Below are positions 51,488 to 57,351 of a DNA stretch of 64,000 nt, piece after piece (position 1 is the first letter of the stretch; each line of letters begins with the position of its first letter). Under the pieces are notes generated by a model. The model did not search any database. It was not told where the DNA came from and saw only the letters and a list, made by a program, of their open reading frames with translations. The stretch is from contig NZ_JBITMQ010000015.1 in NCBI RefSeq assembly GCF_044466355.1, positions 62,001 through 126,000 on the forward strand, read 5' to 3'. A program made the translations under genes and the position numbers. Source of the stretch: Actinophytocola sp044466355 (lineage in GTDB: Bacteria > Actinomycetota > Actinomycetes > Mycobacteriales > Pseudonocardiaceae).

Positions 51488-51662
51488 GCTTTCCTCTCTC
51501 CATTCGCCGTTTTGTCTCTCTGACTCGTCTTGCCACGCGTTCGGGTCTTACTGGACCGGCTCGATACGTGGACCACTTGATTCGTCGGTCAAGCGTCTTT
51601 AGGTCTGCGTGCTTGTAACCAACCCACATGAAGTCAGGTAGGCGTCTACGACGTCTTGTCAT
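51477..51662 (-). CDS. 61-residue basic protein
   Basis: ATG at 51662 (MTRRRRRLPDFMWVGYKHADLK); the frame extends upstream into a terminator hairpin and is not used. It is very basic (many Arg and Lys, ending RRVRETKRRMERGKHDY), suggesting nucleic-acid binding. Coupled to the following zinc-ribbon gene by overlap. No family is recognised. Confidence 0.5.
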   Translation of the reverse strand: MTRRRRRLPDFMWVGYKHADLKTLDRRIKWSTYRAGPVRPERVARRVRETKRRMERGKHDY

Positions 51663-51681
51663 TCGTTCTCCGAGGTACGAC

Positions 51682-51715
51682 AAGACCCCCAACCGATTGA
51701 CCGGCTAGGGGTCTT
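51682..51715. terminator. Hairpin upstream of the small basic gene
   Basis: AAGACCCC (from 51682) pairs with GGGGTCTT (ending 51715). The flanking T-rich and A-rich bases make it work in either direction. It separates the iteron/replication block from the packaging block. Confidence 0.7.
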
Positions 51716-51768
51716 TGAGTGAATGCCACGTGGCTATGCCTCAGTCCACGTGCGTTGTGCTTCTAGGT

Positions 51769-51791
51769 GAGCCGGAGGCTGAGCGGAGCGA
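51769..51791. repeat. 23-base exact inverted repeat, right copy (partner 49613-49635)
   Basis: The exact reverse complement of 49613-49635, beginning GAGCCGGAGGCTGAG. Further imperfect copies follow at about 51804-51815 and 51865-51893. Confidence 0.7.
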
Positions 51792-51902
51792 GGAACAGAC
51801 CGGAGGCTCGACTAGGACTCACAGGGTCTGAACTTCATGGGATCCACTCCGGCCTACGCTCGGTTCCTCCGCTTCGCTCGGGCTCCGGCCTTCGTGGCAA
51901 CC

Positions 51903-51975
51903 ATGACGTCTAAGACTCTTAGTGACTAAGACCTTGGTTCTTATCTTGTTTCTTAGACTTGTTACTTAGCGGCAC
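51903..51975. repeat. Second AT-rich CTAAG/CTTAG cluster
   Basis: GTCTAAGACTCTTAGTGACTAAGAC and TTCTTAGACTTGTTACTTAG-type sequence repeats the motif of 49387-49550. It lies directly beside the iterons and could be the DNA-unwinding part of a replication origin. Confidence 0.55.
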
Positions 51976-51978
51976 TGT

Positions 51979-52145
51979 GACAGTCACCATTGCTTCCCAG
52001 GACAGTCACCATTGACGTCCAAGACAGTCACCATTGCCCCCAAAGGTGACCGTGACAGTCACCATTCAGGAGTTGGGGGCTAATGGTGACCGTGACAGTC
52101 ACCTTTGGGGGTGCGGACTCTAAGGGTGACCGTGACAGTCACCAT
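51979..52145. repeat. Iterons of a probable replication origin
   Basis: GACAGTCACC occurs six times on the plus strand, at 51979, 52001, 52023, 52054, 52094 and 52134. The first three are spaced exactly 22 bases. The last three are spaced exactly 40 bases, and each is part of the dyad GGTGACCGTGACAGTCACC (52045, 52085, 52125). Steps of 22, 22, 31, 40 and 40 keep the copies near the same helical face. They lie at the 3' end of the winged-helix gene, so they are likely its binding sites. Confidence 0.8.
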
Positions 52146-52700
52146 TCAGACCAGCCGGTACACGATCGCTCGACCTTGACGCTTGCCAGTGTCGACCAAA
52201 AGGCCAGCTTTCGTGAGGCGTGACCTTTCGGTCTTGACGTGCCGCTCAGCAATGTCGGTCTCTTCCGCGATCAAGGCGCTGCCCGCGTAAACCGTGCGGT
52301 CTTTGCCGTGAGCCCTGAGGGCATACGCGGTAGCCACGTGGAATATGCGATGTTGTCCCTTGAACGCCTTGCTGACCTTGTTCAGCCATTCCCGACGCTC
52401 TTTGAGTCCGAACGGTCCGGCAGGCTCAACCACCGTGGCCACCGTCTCAGGCCCTGAGGTCTTCTCGACGGCCACGGTGGGTGGAGCTGGTGTCGCAGGC
52501 GCTCCTAGCGCTGAACGTGGCTCAGGGACGCTCTCAGCGGCTTGGGAGGGAGCGAACGGCAACCCGTAGTCTCGGGCGCTTTCCGGCCTAGAGCGCTTGG
52601 CCTTGCGCACCTCGCTGTCAGCCTCTCGACGGGCCTTGTCGGTCTGAGCTGCATCCCACGCGGGTGACCCGAAGAACGGGAGATCAGCCGTGGTCGTCAC
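52146..52700 (-). CDS. Winged-helix protein, candidate replication initiator of the element
   Basis: 184 aa from the GTG at 52700, overlapping the upstream stop by 4 bases. The first 90 residues are low-complexity and charged. The C-terminal 85 residues form a winged-helix domain: WLNKVSKAFKGQHRIFHVATAYALRAHGK, YAGSALIAEETDIAERHVKTERSRLTKAGLL and GRAIVYRLV. Proteins of this build initiate replication or partition in phages and plasmids. Six phased iterons begin right after the stop codon, which supports initiator function. A transcription factor is the alternative. Confidence 0.65.
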   Translation of the reverse strand: MTTTADLPFFGSPAWDAAQTDKARREADSEVRKAKRSRPESARDYGLPFAPSQAAESVPEPRSALGAPATPAPPTVAVEKTSGPETVATVVEPAGPFGLKERREWLNKVSKAFKGQHRIFHVATAYALRAHGKDRTVYAGSALIAEETDIAERHVKTERSRLTKAGLLVDTGKRQGRAIVYRLV

Positions 52701-52873
52701 AAGACACCCCCTGCCGGGAGCATCACGCTTTCGCACCTATGCGGGTGGCCCCTCGGAATCCGACAGACGTAACCCGCTTGGCCTCGGTGTTCGCGATAGG
52801 TCATCACACCGTGGCGACAATCAGGGGCCGTATCTTCAGGCCCCCAAATCTCAACTAGTGGTTTGTCCTTCAT
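52697..52873 (-). CDS. 58-residue hypothetical protein
   Basis: ATG at 52873 (MKDKPLVEIWGPEDTAPDCRH). It contains two Cys-His pairs (DCRHG and VCRIPRGHPHRCE), likely a zinc site. The stop overlaps the GTG of the winged-helix gene by 4 bases, so it is part of the replication operon. No family is recognised. Confidence 0.5.
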   Translation of the reverse strand: MKDKPLVEIWGPEDTAPDCRHGVMTYREHRGQAGYVCRIPRGHPHRCESVMLPAGGVL

Positions 52874-53018
52874 TGCGCTTTCTCCCCATGGGGGTTGGGG
52901 CCACACGGTGACCCTGGATACGAGTTCGACGCTGATACATGTTGCGACACGAAAGGCAGACCGTCGCACCATTTGGGCGAACTACTGTCCGACTTGCATC
53001 GTGGTTGTTAATGCACAC
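52851..53018 (-). CDS. 55-residue zinc-binding-like protein
   Basis: GTG at 53018 with AAGGAGG just upstream. Reads VCINNHDASRTVVRPNGATV then CLSCRNMYQRRTRIQ. His and Cys residues are placed as in phage HNH-associated mini-fingers. Its 3' end overlaps the next start by 23 bases. It is the first gene of the replication operon, downstream of a strong terminator. Confidence 0.5.
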   Translation of the reverse strand: MCINNHDASRTVVRPNGATVCLSCRNMYQRRTRIQGHRVAPTPMGRKRNEGQTTS

Positions 53019-53109
53019 ACCTCCTCCTTTCTTTCTTGAATTTCGGAACATATTCGCCGGCTCGGACGTTCAACAATTCCGATAGACGTTCCGCGGAACT
53101 AGCCAAAGA

Positions 53110-53142
53110 AGGCCTAATCCGAAGGGTAAACAGATTAGGCCT
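53110..53142. terminator. Hairpin before the replication operon
   Basis: AGGCCTAATC (53110-53119) pairs perfectly with GATTAGGCCT (53133-53142). It insulates the upstream gene from the replication operon. Confidence 0.75.
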
Positions 53143-53274
53143 CGATTGATCGATGCTGCTATTGCTCGGTCATCACCCTGTACGGCGGCCGACAGGATCT
53201 CCCTTCGTTGTAATGGCTACTGGGTGACGTCTAAGTGCGCAGGCAAACCGTCCACGCAAGTTCGAACCAAAGGG

Positions 53275-53302
53275 CCTCCGGTCACTGACGAACAACCGGA
53301 GG
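53275..53302 (-). terminator. Hairpin after the 233-residue gene
   Basis: CCTCCGGT (53275-53282) pairs with ACCGGAGG (53295-53302), 12 bases past the stop at 53315. The 130 bases between the two hairpins hold no gene. Confidence 0.7.
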
Positions 53303-53314
53303 TAAGGGCCGGAA

Positions 53315-54016
53315 TCAGACAAGCAGCCTGAATGTGTAGTCGTTCTTTGCCGCCGTGTAGAGCGGGATATTCAGCTTGTCGTCACCGACCATGTGCTGTT
53401 CCCACCGAGCGAGCGAGGAATACGCTTCCTGGTCCCCCTCGACGTCGACCAGCACTTGCCACTGCTCGAACTTCCCGGGCTTCTCACCCTGGATATCGCG
53501 ATTGATCCACGTTGCGTACGACTCAAGCGTCTTCTGTACGGCAATGCAGTCGTCCCACGCCTTGACAGCCTGCCAGCCAAGCTGAGCGAGAACCTTTGGC
53601 GAGAATGGAGCCGGAGGGAGGTGAGACACGGCCTGCTTGTATTCGAGCGCCGCAGCCTCGAACCCAGGGGTAGCCTGCTTGACCGCTTCGGGAACGAATC
53701 GCATGTACTCGTCATTCAGCCGATTAGCCAGGGCAACCAGAACCCCTACCCTCGCCTTGTCCGCATACTCAGTCGTCACGAGCGTTTGCGAGTAGTCGTG
53801 TATGGCCTTGTCGAGATCACCGGTGCTGACATTCGAGACGTCCGGCAGTCGGTAACCAACCTGACCAGGAACCGTTGCAACTCGGATGGTCTCGATTGTG
53901 TCAACCATCCGATCAGGGAGGGTGACACCCTCGAACGTCTCAAGTCGTTTCGCTTTCCGCGTGGCCTTCATTGCCGCAGCCTTAGCGCTGGACAATGCGT
54001 TGTGCATGTCGTTCAT
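53315..54016 (-). CDS. Hypothetical protein of the element
   Basis: 233 aa. It starts with a helical, basic segment (MHNALSSAKAAAMKATRKAKRLE). A mostly helical body follows, with many aromatic residues (ALEYKQAVSHLPPAPFSPKVLAQLGWQAVKAWDDC). There is no membrane segment, signal or known motif. It is flanked by its own terminator and follows the Cro/CI-like gene by 144 bases. A phage regulator or inhibitor is possible; nothing in the sequence decides. Confidence 0.6.
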   Translation of the reverse strand: MNDMHNALSSAKAAAMKATRKAKRLETFEGVTLPDRMVDTIETIRVATVPGQVGYRLPDVSNVSTGDLDKAIHDYSQTLVTTEYADKARVGVLVALANRLNDEYMRFVPEAVKQATPGFEAAALEYKQAVSHLPPAPFSPKVLAQLGWQAVKAWDDCIAVQKTLESYATWINRDIQGEKPGKFEQWQVLVDVEGDQEAYSSLARWEQHMVGDDKLNIPLYTAAKNDYTFRLLV

Positions 54017-54160
54017 TGGTGCGTCTCCCTTACTTGGTTGGGCTGGTGATGCTCGAATACAACTGGCGCAACTCGCGCAACAGTCGGCGCTCTTGCCGAC
54101 TCCGTGGCCGGACGGATTGAATCAGGATCAAAATCTGCTGATGCGTCGACACCGGAGAGG

Positions 54161-54421
54161 TCACAATTCGTCTTCCCCTCGTTCGCCAATCGGAACCTCG
54201 CCAAGTAGCCACGGGATCGAAACTCGAGACTGTCGGGAGATCCTGTAAAGCGATTGGAACGTGGGCACTCTGTAGCCGTTGAGCCACAGAAACAGGCTTT
54301 GATAACTCGTCCCTACGTGTTTGGCGTAGGCCCCTTTCGTGAGGCCAGATTCAGCGTGAAGGATACGAATCCGTTCCGCGACCACATCGGGGTCAACGGC
54401 GGGTATCTCTGTCATGTCCAT
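54161..54421 (-). CDS. Cro/CI-type XRE regulator
   Basis: 86 aa from the ATG at 54421. The helix-turn-helix is LTKGAYAKHVGTSYQSLFLWLNGYRVPTFQSLYRISRQ (about residues 26-63), then SIPWLLGEVPIGE. It is small and single-domain, like phage Cro or excisionase-type repressors. Its promoter lies in the AT-rich stretch 54425-54480. It probably controls the replication/packaging direction (minus strand) of the element. Confidence 0.75.
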   Translation of the reverse strand: MDMTEIPAVDPDVVAERIRILHAESGLTKGAYAKHVGTSYQSLFLWLNGYRVPTFQSLYRISRQSRVSIPWLLGEVPIGERGEDEL

Positions 54422-54482
54422 CAAAAGGTGAACCCCTCTCTAAACTACAGTTGATGATTAGGTAATCTGGGTAGGACAAAGA

Positions 54483-54534
54483 CCCCTGACTGAGCTGTGC
54501 GGCAGGCTGCAACGGACAGGTACTCAGTCAGGGG
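54483..54534. terminator. Hairpin between the Zn-protein operon and the Cro/CI-like gene
   Basis: CCCCTGACTGAG (54483-54494) pairs exactly with CTCAGTCAGGGG (54523-54534). The region 54535-54699 beyond it shows no gene. Confidence 0.75.
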
Positions 54535-54699
54535 CAGACTCGGAGTCCCGAGAATCGAGGGAGACGAATGCTCAGCCTCGGGACATGGAGGAGCGCTCAG
54601 GAGGGAGAAGCGCTCAGCCGACCCCGTGAATCGAGGAACTCAGGGGGCAGGCAGAGGGGGAGAAAGGAAGACCCCTCACCCTTAGACAGTGTTTCGGCT

Positions 54700-55296
54700 T
54701 CACACCTTGACCAGGGCTTTTGCGTTCGCCCTGCGCTCTCGCTGCTGTCGCCTGCGTCGGGCCTTTCGACACTCGTCAGAGCACGTCTCAGCGGGCCTAC
54801 CGGCCTTGGTCCTGACCAGTGCCTGAGCATCCGAGCATGAGTTACACCCGCATTGATCCCATGGGATCTCCGGGAACTCGCAGCCTGCAAGGTCAGTGGT
54901 CACGGGTTGCCCGCACTCCGAGCAGTTACGGACGTACTTGGTCTCACCGGCTTTCTTGACCACGAATCCGTGGCCAGCGGTTACGAAACCTCGAATCCTG
55001 CTACGTCGTTCCTGCTCTTGCTCACTGACGTGGGTACGGGCGACATGTGGAGCCTCACCTACTGCGTGTAGATCATGGCCTCGGTACCCGATACGCGGAG
55101 CATCGTCGTACGACAGACCTTCTCGGGCTGTCGGGGCCAAGCGGGTCTTAGTGATCAGGTTGGAAATCGGATCCTCGACCGACAGGGTGCCTGCTGGCGG
55201 AAGGCCCTCCGATTCGTCGACATCCTCGCCCGGATATGCCGCACTCAGAAGTTCGCTCAGTTCGTCGGCAACCGTGGCCTTGGCTTTCGTCCTCAT
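54700..55296 (-). CDS. Zinc-finger protein of the element
   Basis: 198 aa from the ATG at 55296, overlapping the upstream stop by 4 bases. The C-terminal part has CSECGQPV, CGCNSC and CSDECRKARRRRQQRERR. This zinc-ribbon plus basic helix matches small phage and plasmid regulators. The N-terminal 100 residues are acidic and poorly conserved in appearance. It is coupled to the HNH-like gene and likely DNA-binding. Confidence 0.6.
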   Translation of the reverse strand: MRTKAKATVADELSELLSAAYPGEDVDESEGLPPAGTLSVEDPISNLITKTRLAPTAREGLSYDDAPRIGYRGHDLHAVGEAPHVARTHVSEQEQERRSRIRGFVTAGHGFVVKKAGETKYVRNCSECGQPVTTDLAGCEFPEIPWDQCGCNSCSDAQALVRTKAGRPAETCSDECRKARRRRQQRERRANAKALVKV

Positions 55297-55871
55297 GCCG
55301 ACACCGCCTGCTGAGCGTCGAATCGGACATGGTCGGCCCTGCACCGAGGTACGTAGTCCTTCGGGTCGGGTGACCAGCGAAGCCACTTCCCCCTGACCTC
55401 TCCGACAATCTCCCGGTCTCCTGCGGTGTGGTTGTATGACCAGTCCTCAGCCTGCCCGCCACAGTCCACGCAGTCGTGTTCCGAGGCTGAGCCTCTGAGG
55501 CTGCGTACACGCGTGTGAGCACCGCTGTAGCTGACGCTGTCACCCGTCCATTGCGTGGACAGGTTGCGTTGACGTCCCTTATCTACAGGCGTTCCGTCGT
55601 CCAGGTCAGTCCACTCGCTAACTCCACCCCCTTCGGTCACCCGCCATCTAGGCCTTGTCGGGTCTTGTCCTTGGGTGGCCCATCGGAGCAATCGTCGTGC
55701 TTCCTCCCGAGTGACCACACCTGCCTCGATGAGGTCATGTGCGGCATCGAGCGGGTACGTCCGATGTCGGTCGCTTTCCGCCCTAACCAGCGCAGCCAAA
55801 TCGTTCAAACTCCTCACTGCCGATTTCCCTTCGTTCGTGTGTCGCTCTTCTAACCAAGAAAGGCCCACCAA
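55293..55871 (-). CDS. HNH-like protein of the element
   Basis: 192 aa; the start could be as late as the GTG at 55817. The C-terminal block HDCVDCGGQAEDWSYNH, then SPDPKDYVPRCRADHVRFD, resembles HNH-type zinc domains of actinophages (CxxC ... YxPRCxxxH). Phage HNH proteins near terminases help cut cos sites, but this one is 5 kb from terS. The N-terminal 100 residues include a helical LNDLAALVRAESDRHRTYPLDAAHDLI region. Confidence 0.55.
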   Translation of the reverse strand: MVGLSWLEERHTNEGKSAVRSLNDLAALVRAESDRHRTYPLDAAHDLIEAGVVTREEARRLLRWATQGQDPTRPRWRVTEGGGVSEWTDLDDGTPVDKGRQRNLSTQWTGDSVSYSGAHTRVRSLRGSASEHDCVDCGGQAEDWSYNHTAGDREIVGEVRGKWLRWSPDPKDYVPRCRADHVRFDAQQAVSA

Positions 55872-55956
55872 CCGGGCAGCGCTTCACCCCCTCGAAGTCC
55901 TCAGGCACCCGCAGCTAGGCGGTAACTGGCCTCCGACATGGCCGTAGAGACGAGAA

Positions 55957-55992
55957 AGCCCCTTCTAGGTGATCGCACACCTAGAAGGGGCT
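55957..55992. terminator. Strong hairpin (bidirectional)
   Basis: AGCCCCTTCTAGGTG (55957-55971) pairs perfectly with CACCTAGAAGGGGCT (55978-55992). An outer GAGACG/CGTCTC flanks it. It closes the right-end two-gene operon on the minus strand. Confidence 0.85.
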
Positions 55993-56021
55993 GACGTCTC
56001 GCCTCGGAGGCTGCCAGGGGC

Positions 56022-56198
56022 CTACTTCCTCCGACCACCATCCGGGACTCCGCAGTACGGCACCTCTCGTACGTGGCCGGGACGTTCGTCGTCTGGGAAC
56101 ACGTACACGATCACGGCCGGTCGTCCGCAGGTGCAGACCTCTCCGGCCTTGGGACCACGCTGCCCCAACGTCGCCTGCCATGACTGGTCACTGGTCAT
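56022..56198 (-). CDS. 58-residue Cys-containing protein
   Basis: ATG at 56198, overlapping the upstream stop by 4 bases (ATGA). It reads MTSDQSWQATLGQRGPKAGE then VCTCGRPAVIVYVFPDDERPG and PYCG. It has a CxC and a later Cys, suggesting a one-zinc ribbon. Below common length cut-offs, but the coupled start, in-frame codon bias and following terminator support it. Confidence 0.55.
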   Translation of the reverse strand: MTSDQSWQATLGQRGPKAGEVCTCGRPAVIVYVFPDDERPGHVREVPYCGVPDGGRRK

Positions 56199-56359
56199 CG
56201 GGTCTCACCCTCCGACCCGAGGTAGCGCAGGAACCGCGCGTAGGCGTCCGGATCGTGCCGCACGGCGGTCTGTAGCTCCGCGATCAGCCGCTCATCCTCG
56301 GCGACTCTGCGACGCCACGCGGAGAGCGGGTTTAGCCTGGTCAGAAGCTTGTGAAGCAT
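56195..56359 (-). CDS. 54-residue hypothetical protein at the right end of the element
   Basis: ATG at 56359 with AAGGAAGG upstream. A helical, charged sequence (MLHKLLTRLNPLSAWRRRVA, ERLIAELQTAVRHDPDAYARFLRYLG). It is the first gene inside attR, transcribed inward, the position where excision factors often lie in integrative elements. No helix-turn-helix is obvious, so this is only positional. Confidence 0.5.
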   Translation of the reverse strand: MLHKLLTRLNPLSAWRRRVAEDERLIAELQTAVRHDPDAYARFLRYLGSEGETR

Positions 56360-56419
56360 GATCACCCTTCCTTGAGGGTGACCCCGTACGGACGTGCTCA
56401 ACCAGGGCTAACCTACGAA

Positions 56420-56441
56420 CTTGTAGGCAGACCTCGGTTGG
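56420..56441. repeat. Inverted near-copy of the attL arm
   Basis: CTTGTAGGCAGACCTCGGTTGG matches the reverse complement of 45295-45317 except for three substitutions and one missing T. It lies 55 bases inside attR and may be an extra integrase-binding site, or a remnant of an older attachment site. Confidence 0.6.
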
Positions 56442-56469
56442 AGACCTCCATACAGGACCACCCTGCGAG

Positions 56470-56520
56470 CTGTTTGCAGGTTGGCTCCGTTTGGGCCTCT
56501 ACAAGTGGGCCTACAAGCTC
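56470..56520. other. attR (P half plus B' half)
   Basis: Element arm GGTTGGCTCCGTTTGGG is followed by the common CCT (56496-56498) and then host CTACAAGTGGGCCTAC. CTCCGTTTGG mirrors CTCGGTTTGG in the attL arm, the two halves of a serine-integrase attP dyad. Joining to the host side of attL restores the reading frame M-D-L-Y-K-W. Confidence 0.8.
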
Positions 56521-56754
56521 GACCCGTACGTGCCGTCCGAGCTGGTCGCCGACTGCTTCGCACTCGCCCTGGACATCCGTTCGCTGGACATGCGCGCGAG
56601 CCCCTACGACCTGACCCCGCTCGGCTACGCTCCGGTGCGGATCGAGACGGCGGAGGGCCGGGCCCGGTACCGGCGGGAACAGGCCGGGTTCGCCGAGCGG
56701 GCACAACCGTTGCGGGCGAGGCTGATCGCACTGTGCGAGGAGTTGCTGGGATGA
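56497..56754 (+). pseudogene. 3' part of the interrupted host gene
   Basis: 85 codons (LYKWAYKLDPYVPSELVADC through LIALCEELLG) continuing in frame the 5' part at 44688-45292. It has no start of its own except a TTG at 56491 created by the element arm, and no good ribosome site. The C-terminal domain (MRASPYDLTPLGYAPVRIETAEGRARY) is therefore probably unexpressed in the integrated state. The stop overlaps the ATG of the lipoprotein gene. Confidence 0.85.
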
Positions 56755-57251
56755 GGTCACTGGTCGCGGTCCTGCTGGCGACGATGGTGCTGGCGGGGTG
56801 CGTGTCACGGGAGGGCGGCACACCGGACGGCGACGGGACCACGGCCACCACCCCGGCAGCCGGCCCGGTCGACCTGGCCGTGCCCATCGAGCTGCGGCCG
56901 GTGCTGGAGACCGAGTCGGCCGACCCGACGGTGATCGTGCTGCCCACCGAGGACGGCGAGCGGCTGACGCTGGCCGAGCCCATGCTGACGATCCGCAGGC
57001 TGGACAGCGCCGAGGTGAGGTTCGAGAACAACACCTGGGCGCTCATCCTCGACCTGGACGACGCCGACGGCCAGACGTTCGGCGACTGGACCGCCGCCCA
57101 CACCGGCGAACGGCTGGCGATGGTCGCGGACGACGAGGTGATCATGGCGCCGCAGATCCAGTCCGCCATCACCGGTGGAGAGATCCAGATCACGGGCGAC
57201 TACACGCAGGACGAGGTCCAGGACCTGCTCGACCGGATCACCGGCCGGTAG
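56751..57251 (+). CDS. Lipoprotein with SecDF P1-head-like domain
   Basis: 166 aa from the ATG at 56751, overlapping the interrupted gene by 4 bases. The lipobox is LVAVLLATMVLAGCVS. After a Thr/Pro linker the folded part resembles the SecD P1 head: LTLAEPMLTIRRLDSAEVRF, ILDLDDADGQTFGDWTAAHTGERLAMVADDEVIMAPQIQSAI, GGEIQITGDYTQDEVQDLL. It is not SecD, having no membrane channel. It was evidently co-transcribed from the MocR side, so the element separates it from its promoter. Confidence 0.75.
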   Translation: MRSLVAVLLATMVLAGCVSREGGTPDGDGTTATTPAAGPVDLAVPIELRPVLETESADPTVIVLPTEDGERLTLAEPMLTIRRLDSAEVRFENNTWALILDLDDADGQTFGDWTAAHTGERLAMVADDEVIMAPQIQSAITGGEIQITGDYTQDEVQDLLDRITGR

Positions 57252-57351
57252 GGCTGTCCCCACCACGACGACGGGGGCGCACCGGATGTCGGAGCACCCC
57301 GGCCAGCCGTAGCGTTCGGCACACCATCCACTCGGCGAGAGGGATTGTGTT

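Larger units (their letters stand above)
45290..56498. mobile_element. 11.2 kb integrated element, serine-integrase phage satellite (PICI-like) candidate
   Basis: The element is bounded by the CCT shared by attL and attR and has visibly lower GC than its flanks. Its contents are a large serine integrase, a TPR-type and a Cro/CI-type regulator, a winged-helix replication-type protein with iterons, a lone terminase small subunit, a TIGR02391-like gene and about ten tiny ORFs. No large terminase, portal, capsid, tail, lysis, FtsK-like transfer or primase gene was found. It splits a host gene that would be restored on excision. A decayed prophage is the main alternative, but the intact integrase, ends and operons argue against decay. 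Confidence 0.85.

Noticed and set aside
45290..56498. Actinomycete integrative and conjugative element (AICE)
   Set aside because: No FtsK/SpoIIIE-like transfer protein, no RepSA/Prim-Pol replication protein, and no tRNA target. The lone terminase small subunit points to phage packaging instead.
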